Shown piece by piece: positions 52,885-59,409 of a DNA stretch of 64,000 nt. Position 1 is the first letter of the stretch, and each line of letters opens with the position of its first letter. Below the pieces are notes generated by a model, which was not told the DNA's origin, did no database searches, and worked only from the letters and a program-made list of their open reading frames with translations. The translations under genes were made by a program, and so were the position numbers. The DNA comes from an uncultured Flavobacteriaceae bacterium (GTDB taxonomy: Bacteria > Bacteroidota > Bacteroidia > Flavobacteriales > Flavobacteriaceae): positions 44,399 through 108,398 of the forward strand of contig CALKEO010000004.1 in the NCBI GenBank assembly GCA_938088195.1, read 5' to 3'.

Positions 52885-53727
52885 CTATTTTGTTAAAATT
52901 TGTTTAATTCTATTTGTGTTATTAAGGATTGAAGATAACGTTGAATAATTATTTTCTTCAATCATTTCCTTAATTTGATTTAGGTTAGATATATATTCAT
53001 TAATCGCTAAAACTAAATTGTTTTTGTTTTGCAAAAAAATTGGAGTCCAAGTTGCTGGAGAACTTTTTGCCAACCTTACAGTAGATTCAAATCCACTTCC
53101 AGCTAAATCAAAAATATTTTTTTCGTTTTTTTCCTTTTCAATTACTGTCTTTCCTAACATAAAAGAGCTAATGTGAGATAAATGAGAAACATATGCAACA
53201 TGAACATCATGAGATTTTGAGTCCATTTTTATAATATTCATATTGAGCATCTTAAATATTCGAAGGGCTTTTTTATAAATCTTAGGATTGGTTTTTTCAA
53301 TTTCACACACAATATTATTTTTATTTAAATAAAGGCCTTCAACAGCAGCATTTGGGCCTGAAAATTCAGTACCAGCCATTGGATGTGTTGCCAGAAAGTT
53401 TTTTCTATTTGGGTGATTTAATAATGCTTCACAAATTGGAAGTTTTGTCGAACCTACATCAAAAACTAATGTATCCTTATTTACAGAATTTAGAATTTTA
53501 GGTAACTCTTCTAAAGATTTATCGACAGGTATTGCTACAAGTACTACATCAACCTTTGATAATTGTTCCAAAGTTATTAATTCATCGATTAACCCTAATT
53601 CTAAGGCACGATTTTCATTTTTTTTAGATTTATCTAATCCGAAAATTTTAGATTTCGGATAAATTGATTTAAAATCTAAAGCAAAAGAACCTCCCATCAA
53701 ACCTAATCCTATAATTCCTAATTTCAT
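52885..53727 (-). CDS. tyrA: Prephenate dehydrogenase
   Basis: LGIIGLGLMGGSFALD, FDVGSTKLPI, FLATHPMAGTEFSGP, SHLSHISSFML. Confidence 0.93.
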   Translation of the reverse strand: MKLGIIGLGLMGGSFALDFKSIYPKSKIFGLDKSKKNENRALELGLIDELITLEQLSKVDVVLVAIPVDKSLEELPKILNSVNKDTLVFDVGSTKLPICEALLNHPNRKNFLATHPMAGTEFSGPNAAVEGLYLNKNNIVCEIEKTNPKIYKKALRIFKMLNMNIIKMDSKSHDVHVAYVSHLSHISSFMLGKTVIEKEKNEKNIFDLAGSGFESTVRLAKSSPATWTPIFLQNKNNLVLAINEYISNLNQIKEMIEENNYSTLSSILNNTNRIKQILTK

Positions 53728-54875
53728 TTTTTACATCTTTTTATAGCATCCTTAATTTTTTCTTCGTCAACACATAAAGAAAACCTAATATAACCCTCTC
53801 CATTACTACCGAAAATTGTCCCAGGAGCAATAAAAATATTTTTTTTAGTTAATAAAGTATTAATAAAATTTTCTGAACTATTAATGTGATTAGGAAGCTT
53901 AGCCCAAACAAACAATCCTTTCGAATTTTTATCAAATTCACATTTTAAAATTGTAGCAAGTTGCCAAACTAACTCTCTTCTTCTTTTATAAACTTTATTT
54001 AATTCATCAAACCATTTTTTGTCAAGATTAAGGGCTTCAATAGCACCTTTTTGAATCCCATAAAACATTCCTGAATCCATATTACTTTTAACTTTTAAAA
54101 CTCTTAAAATATTTTCTTTAGACCCCAAAAGCATCCCTACTCTCCAACCCGAGAGATTGAATGATTTACTCAGAGAATTGAGCTCCATACAGTTTTCTTT
54201 TGCCTTGTTTATGGTTAATAAACTGATAAAATCATCATTTAAAATAAAACTGTAAGGATTATCATTTATTAAAAGAATATTATTTTTTACCGAAAATTTG
54301 ATTAATTCATTTAATTGTTTTTTAGTCGCAAATGATCCTGTCGGCATATTGGGATAATTAATCCACATAATTTTCACTTTTTTTAAGTCTTTTTTTTGTA
54401 ACTCTACTACGTCCGGAAACCAATTGTTTTCCTTCTTTAAGTCATAAAAAACTGGGGTTGCTTCTACAAGATTAGTCACTGTTAAATATGTGGGATACCC
54501 AGGGTTTGGAATTAAAACTTCATCCCCTTTATTTAAAAATGCCATGGATATGTGCATAATACCCTCCTTAGAACCCATTAATGGTAAAATCTCGTCAACT
54601 GGACTAGATTTAACTTTAAAAAATTTTAAATAGAATTTTGAAATTGCTTCTCTAAGTTCTGGAAGACCTTGATAACTTTGGTATCTGTGAGAATTTAAAT
54701 CTGACAAACTGTTTTTCAAAATATTTATTACAGTTTTTGATGGAAACAAATCAGGACTACCTATACCCATATTAATTATAGGTTTTCCTGATTTAATTAA
54801 TGAGGCTACCTCTCTCAATTTTTTTGAGAAATAATATTCTTTAACAGTATCTAGCCTATTTGAACCTTTAATCAT
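53724..54875 (-). CDS. PLP-dependent aminotransferase in the aromatic operon
   Basis: NMGIGSPDLFPS, PNPGYPTYLTV, NYPNMPTGS, NSLSKSFNLSGWRVG. Confidence 0.9.
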   Translation of the reverse strand: MIKGSNRLDTVKEYYFSKKLREVASLIKSGKPIINMGIGSPDLFPSKTVINILKNSLSDLNSHRYQSYQGLPELREAISKFYLKFFKVKSSPVDEILPLMGSKEGIMHISMAFLNKGDEVLIPNPGYPTYLTVTNLVEATPVFYDLKKENNWFPDVVELQKKDLKKVKIMWINYPNMPTGSFATKKQLNELIKFSVKNNILLINDNPYSFILNDDFISLLTINKAKENCMELNSLSKSFNLSGWRVGMLLGSKENILRVLKVKSNMDSGMFYGIQKGAIEALNLDKKWFDELNKVYKRRRELVWQLATILKCEFDKNSKGLFVWAKLPNHINSSENFINTLLTKKNIFIAPGTIFGSNGEGYIRFSLCVDEEKIKDAIKRCKK

Positions 54876-55689
54876 TTCTGTGGTTTTTATATATCCCTAA
54901 GACTTTTAAAGACGCTGATTTTTCTTTTATTAGGTCAAGAGCATTGTTGAAATTGTCATATTGATCAAAAGTAATGTCTATAAAAAAAGAATATTTCCAT
55001 GGAATTTCAATAATTGGTAAAGATTGAATTTTTGTCAAATTTAAATTGTATTCTTTTAAAATGTTTAAGACTAAAGCTAAACTGCCAGTTTTATGGCTCA
55101 ATGAAAATTTTAGAGAAGCCTTATTATTAATGTTATTTTCAAAATATAATTTAGAAACTATGACAAATCTTGTCTCATTATTTTTTATTGTTTGAATGTT
55201 TCTATTTAAAATTTCTAAATCATAAAGTTTAGCTGCATTAATACTTGCAATAGCGCCTAGGTTTTTGATTTTATCTCTTTGAATTCTATAAGCTACCTCA
55301 GCAGTATCTTTATCTTCAATAAGAGTTATTTTGGGGTAACTTTTAAAAAAGCTTTTACATTGTAGAAGAGCCATAGGATGAGATGAAACAGTACTTAAGT
55401 CTTTTATTTTAGTGCCTGGCAAAGCCATCAGTTGGTGGTTAATATTAATATAATACTCTCCAACTATTTTTAAATTTAAATCATCAATCAAAGCGTAATT
55501 TGGTATAATTGATCCTGCAATCGAGTTTTCAATTGCCATAACAGCAAAATCACAATGACTGTTTTTAATAGAGTTTGCAACTTCGTCGAATGATAAAAAC
55601 TCAATTATTTCTAACTTGTTTTTAAAATACTCATTAGCGACTTGGTAATGGTACGAACCCTTTATTCCTTGAATAGCTACCCTTTTCAT
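54868..55689 (-). CDS. pheA: Prephenate dehydratase
   Basis: VAIQGIKGSYHYQVANEYF, DFAVMAIENSIAGSIIPNY, SHPMALLQC, NNETRFVIVSK; C-terminal ACT domain. Confidence 0.94.
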   Translation of the reverse strand: MKRVAIQGIKGSYHYQVANEYFKNKLEIIEFLSFDEVANSIKNSHCDFAVMAIENSIAGSIIPNYALIDDLNLKIVGEYYININHQLMALPGTKIKDLSTVSSHPMALLQCKSFFKSYPKITLIEDKDTAEVAYRIQRDKIKNLGAIASINAAKLYDLEILNRNIQTIKNNETRFVIVSKLYFENNINNKASLKFSLSHKTGSLALVLNILKEYNLNLTKIQSLPIIEIPWKYSFFIDITFDQYDNFNNALDLIKEKSASLKVLGIYKNHRND

Positions 55690-55697
55690 TTTTATTT

Positions 55698-55730
55698 AAA
55701 AAAAAAGTCCTGAGTTAATCAGGACTTTTT
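55698..55730 (-). terminator. Intrinsic terminator of the pheA attenuator
   Basis: RNA AAAAAGUCCUGA-UUAAC-UCAGGACUUUUU, 12-bp stem, U-tract continuing through 55698; 9 nt before the pheA ATG. Confidence 0.9.
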
Positions 55731-55750
55731 AAAATATATTTTTTTAATTA

Positions 55751-55828
55751 TTACATATACAAAAGTCCTTTTTTAACTTCATAATAGAAGAAAAAATAAA
55801 AATTTTGGAAATAATAATTGCGTTTCAT
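55751..55828 (-). CDS. Phe/Tyr-rich attenuator leader peptide (25 aa)
   Basis: ATG AAA CGC AAT TAT TAT TTC CAA AAT TTT TAT TTT TTC TTC TAT TAT GAA GTT AAA AAA GGA CTT TTG TAT ATG TAA = MKRNYYFQNFYFFFYYEVKKGLLYM; 10 of residues 5-16 are Phe or Tyr. Confidence 0.88.
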   Translation of the reverse strand: MKRNYYFQNFYFFFYYEVKKGLLYM

Positions 55829-55845
55829 AATTAAATTGTCAGATG

Positions 55846-55876
55846 TAAAAGTAATATTAGTTATTGAAAAAACAAA
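55846..55876 (-). promoter_or_regulatory. Candidate promoter for the leader/pheA operon
   Basis: Minus strand TTTG-N19-TACTTTTA (near TTTG-N19-TAnnTTTG), about 18 nt before the leader ATG. Confidence 0.5.
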
Positions 55877-55885
55877 TTTTCTTAA

Positions 55886-56869
55886 TTAATTACTTAAAAT
55901 TGAAGTATGTTTTCTTGTGAATATTTCTGATAGTAATTCTCTTAACTGATCAAATTCAATTAAAAAAGCATCATGTCCATGATCAGATTTTATAGTTTTA
56001 AAAAACATATTATCTTTAATTACACAGGCTTTATAAAAAGTTTCTCTGTTCTGAAAATCAGTAAAAAATAAATCTGAGTCAACTGAAACTATATATATAT
56101 TCCCTTTAACCTTTGAAATAATATTTTCAAATTTCAATTTTCCTCCTCTAGTTATATCTATTTTTGACAACAAATGGTTCATTAATTTATAAGATTTTAG
56201 CTGAAATCTTTCCTGAAGTTTTTTACCATGGTGAAGTAACCAGCTTTCAACGTTGAAAATATGAGAATCTTTAGATCTGTCGAATTTTTTTTGAAATGAT
56301 AAAGGCGACCTGTAACACAACATAGCATGCATTCTTGCATCGTGAACAGGTTGGGAGGAATTGTTTAAAATCTGTTTTTGAAGTCTGGTGTTAGCTAAAA
56401 GCCAATCACTAGATTTCCAATCAGATGCGATAGGAATATAATTTTCAGAAAGTTCTGGAGATAATGCTGCAATTTCCCAAACTAACCCACCTCCAATAGA
56501 ACCTCCAATTATAGCAAATAATTTTTTTATTTTTAATTTTTCAAGACCAATTAAAAAAATATTTGCAATATCCCTCAAAATCAAGTCTTTATAATTTTTA
56601 ATAAAAAATCCATCATAACCATTCCCTGGAAAATTAAATGCCAGTACAGTAAAATCATTAGTGTCAATTAATTTATTTTGACCAATTAATGAGTTCCACC
56701 AGCCGTTTTTCCCTGTAACAGATGAGTTTCCTGTTAAAGCATGATTAACAAGAACAATTGGAGCTTGTCCCAAAGGTTGTCCAAATAATTCATAAGTAAG
56801 CTCAATATCAAAGTTTTTTTCATTTTCAGAAATGTAATCTTTAATATTGAGCTTAAATAAGTTATCCAT
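55886..56869 (-). CDS. metX: Homoserine O-acetyltransferase-like alpha/beta-fold protein
   Basis: VLVNHALTGNSSVTGKNGWWNSLIG, IIGGSIGGGLVWEIAALSPE, DSDLFF, DHGHDAFLIE; adjacent to metY. Confidence 0.88.
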   Translation of the reverse strand: MDNLFKLNIKDYISENEKNFDIELTYELFGQPLGQAPIVLVNHALTGNSSVTGKNGWWNSLIGQNKLIDTNDFTVLAFNFPGNGYDGFFIKNYKDLILRDIANIFLIGLEKLKIKKLFAIIGGSIGGGLVWEIAALSPELSENYIPIASDWKSSDWLLANTRLQKQILNNSSQPVHDARMHAMLCYRSPLSFQKKFDRSKDSHIFNVESWLLHHGKKLQERFQLKSYKLMNHLLSKIDITRGGKLKFENIISKVKGNIYIVSVDSDLFFTDFQNRETFYKACVIKDNMFFKTIKSDHGHDAFLIEFDQLRELLSEIFTRKHTSILSN

Positions 56870-56875
56870 ATATAA

Positions 56876-58168
56876 TTATGCTAATACTTTGGAATCAATT
56901 TTAGAAAAAGCTATTTCTAAATCGTTTTTAAGGTCACTTATATCTTCAATTCCAACTGAAAGTCTTATTAGTTCACTTGTAACTCCAGTTGTCGCTTGAT
57001 CTTCAACACTTAATTGTTGATGGGTTGTACTAGCGGGATGAATTATTAAAGATTTAGTATCTCCAATATTAGCTAACAAAGAAAAAACAGTTGTTTTATC
57101 TGCTATTGTTTTTGCAGACTCGTAACCTCCTTTAACTCCGAAAGTGACAATACCACTTTGACCTTTTGGGAGATATTTATTAGCATGTGATTTATATTTA
57201 CTTGAATTTAGTCCTGGATAATTTACCCATTCTACTTCACTTCTTTTTTCTAACCATTGAGCTAATTCAAGAGCATTTTCGCTGTGTTTCTTCATTCTTA
57301 TATCTAGAGTTTCAAGACCTTGAAGAATTTGAAATGCATTAAATGGACTTAGCGCACCTCCTAAATCTCTTAGTCCTTCAATTCTAACTTTAGCAATAAA
57401 AGCTGCAGCACCTAAAGCATCGTGATACACTAATCCATGATAACCAGGTGAAGGCTCGGTAAACTCAGGAAATTTTCCACTAGACCAATCAAATGTTCCA
57501 GCATCAATTATAGCACCTCCCAAAGCTGTTCCATTTCCATTAATGTATTTAGTTAAAGAATGGATAACGATATTTGCTCCGTGTTCTATAGGGTTTAATA
57601 ATGCTGGAGATGCAACAGTATTATCGACTACGAAAGGAATCTTTGATTTTTTTGCATGTTTAGATATTTCTTTTAAATCCAATACATCTAATTTTGGATT
57701 TCCTAAAGATTCAGCAAAAAATACCCTGGTATTTTCTTTTACCGCATCTGCGAAATTTTGAGGGTTTGATGCATCTACAAATGTTGTAGTAATTCCTAAT
57801 CTAGGAAGCGTAACATTTAAAAGATTAAAAGTTCCTCCATATAGACTGCTTGAAGCAACTATATGATCTCCTGCTCTAAGCATTACTAATAAAGCTGTAG
57901 ATATAGCTGCTGTTCCCGATGCTGTAACTACAGAGGCTATTCCTCCCTCAAGTGCAGCAAGTCTCTGCTCTAATACATCATTGGTTGGATTGTTCAACCT
58001 TGTGTAAATATACCCTGGCTCTGCAAGTGAAAATAAATTTGCAGCATGTTCAGAATCATTAAAAACATAAGATGTTGATTGGTAAATAGGTACAGCTCTT
58101 GTACCTTGGCTTAAATTGGTGTCATGCCCTGCATGCAATGCTTTAGTTGATAATTTTTGGTCACTCAT
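56876..58168 (-). CDS. metY: O-acetylhomoserine aminocarboxypropyltransferase / cysteine synthase
   Basis: STKALHAGHD, PIYQSTSYVF, YTRLNNPTNDVLEQRLAALEGG, IHSLTKYINGNGTALGG. Confidence 0.95.
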   Translation of the reverse strand: MSDQKLSTKALHAGHDTNLSQGTRAVPIYQSTSYVFNDSEHAANLFSLAEPGYIYTRLNNPTNDVLEQRLAALEGGIASVVTASGTAAISTALLVMLRAGDHIVASSSLYGGTFNLLNVTLPRLGITTTFVDASNPQNFADAVKENTRVFFAESLGNPKLDVLDLKEISKHAKKSKIPFVVDNTVASPALLNPIEHGANIVIHSLTKYINGNGTALGGAIIDAGTFDWSSGKFPEFTEPSPGYHGLVYHDALGAAAFIAKVRIEGLRDLGGALSPFNAFQILQGLETLDIRMKKHSENALELAQWLEKRSEVEWVNYPGLNSSKYKSHANKYLPKGQSGIVTFGVKGGYESAKTIADKTTVFSLLANIGDTKSLIIHPASTTHQQLSVEDQATTGVTSELIRLSVGIEDISDLKNDLEIAFSKIDSKVLA

Positions 58169-58241
58169 TTTTTATAATTTTTAATTATTAATTAAAAAAA
58201 TTAATTTCTGAGAAGATTTGACTAAAAGTTTTGGAAAGCAT

Positions 58242-58290
58242 CTGCTTTAGCACTTTTTTATTGAGGTTGCAATCAGTCAAATCGATCCTC
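58242..58290 (-). ncRNA. SAM-II-like (SAM_alpha) riboswitch aptamer upstream of metY
   Basis: RNA GAGGAUCGAUUUGACUGAUUGCAACCUCAAUAAAAAAGUGCUAAAGCAG: P1 GAGG/CCUC, loop with GAUUUgAC..AUUGCAA, 3' GCUAAA, and CUG/CAG pseudoknot, in SAM-II order; 74 nt before metY. Confidence 0.82.
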
Positions 58291-58343
58291 TTCGTTAACA
58301 ATTAAATGCTAATCTAAAGTTTTTTTTAATAAAAAAAAAAAAA

Positions 58344-59354
58344 TTAACGAAAATTAATTGAAATCCCAGCAGATAAGGTTTTATAATCTTGGAATGTAAA
58401 ATCAATAAAAGCACTAAAAATCAAAAATTTGAATTTAGCTCCTAAAGTAGTTTGAAAATCAGATGCTTTAAAATTCATATCAATAGGATCTTTTAACCTT
58501 CTAGTTATTGGAACATTAGACTGTGTTTGATATTCCAAATCATAATCTCCCAACATTTTAAAAGATGAGTTACCTCCACTTAAGCCAATGGCTCCATAAA
58601 AATTTACTATAAAAACATCATATGAAGCTAAAATCAATAAATTATAATTATTAATACTAAACTGAGATACTTGACCAGATCCACCAATAGAACTAAAAGA
58701 TTGAATATCATAATCTATTTTCATTTTGGAATAAGATGCAAAAGCGGAAATATTAATTGGTATTTTATCAACTGGACCGAAATACTGAAGCAAATCATGT
58801 TTTACTCCAATCCCTTTTAGAGTCATGTCTATTCCCTTTCTATGATATTCGGGACTGTATCTTAAAACCAGTTCTGTCTTAAATGGGATTCCAATTCCAA
58901 GCTGTAGCATTGGAGCAGGAACTCCGCCAAAAGGAAGCCTACTCTTAATTCCCTTAGGGGCCTTTATTACTGTTTTCATTTCTGGACTTAGACCGTCTTT
59001 TGGAATGGTGACAAATAAATTTTCTTGTCTACTATCTCCAATAATTGTTGGTAAATTAATAGCGTCAGTAGTTGTATAATCTAAATCATTTATTGAAAAG
59101 ACCTGATCTGAGCTTGGAACAAATGATGTGCTTAATCTTAGACTTAAATCTATTCCTAATTTTTTATGAGGTTTTGCAGTATTATACCAACCAGAGTTAG
59201 AGCTGTAAATAACTCCTTTCATCAAGGGATTCATATAACGCTGATACAATTTTTTTGAATCGCTCTCAACAGCAAGTAAAATAGATTCAAAACCAGATTG
59301 TGACCAGCTTAAATAAGGTAAAATTAACAGGTATATAAGGGTTTTTAGCTTCAA
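58344..59354 (-). CDS. DUF6588-like outer-membrane family protein
   Basis: 336 aa, signal peptide, GVPAPMLQLGIGIPFKTELVLRYSPE and beta-barrel-like alternation. Confidence 0.65.
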   Translation of the reverse strand: MKLKTLIYLLILPYLSWSQSGFESILLAVESDSKKLYQRYMNPLMKGVIYSSNSGWYNTAKPHKKLGIDLSLRLSTSFVPSSDQVFSINDLDYTTTDAINLPTIIGDSRQENLFVTIPKDGLSPEMKTVIKAPKGIKSRLPFGGVPAPMLQLGIGIPFKTELVLRYSPEYHRKGIDMTLKGIGVKHDLLQYFGPVDKIPINISAFASYSKMKIDYDIQSFSSIGGSGQVSQFSINNYNLLILASYDVFIVNFYGAIGLSGGNSSFKMLGDYDLEYQTQSNVPITRRLKDPIDMNFKASDFQTTLGAKFKFLIFSAFIDFTFQDYKTLSAGISINFR

Positions 59355-59409
59355 CTAAAATATTTTAATTAAAGTTAACACTTTAAGGAAACAAAAAAAT
59401 TAAAAGATT

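Noticed and set aside
58242-58290. SAM-I (S-box) assignment for the metY leader
   Set aside because: GCAACC...GUGCUAA suggested SAM-I, but the P1/loop order and GAUUUgAC..UUGCAA...GCUAAA match SAM-II better, and the SAM-I P2/P4 helices are missing.
58331-58343. A13 homopolymer before the DUF6588-like gene stop as a terminator
   Set aside because: No stable hairpin precedes it on the minus strand; likely AT-rich filler.
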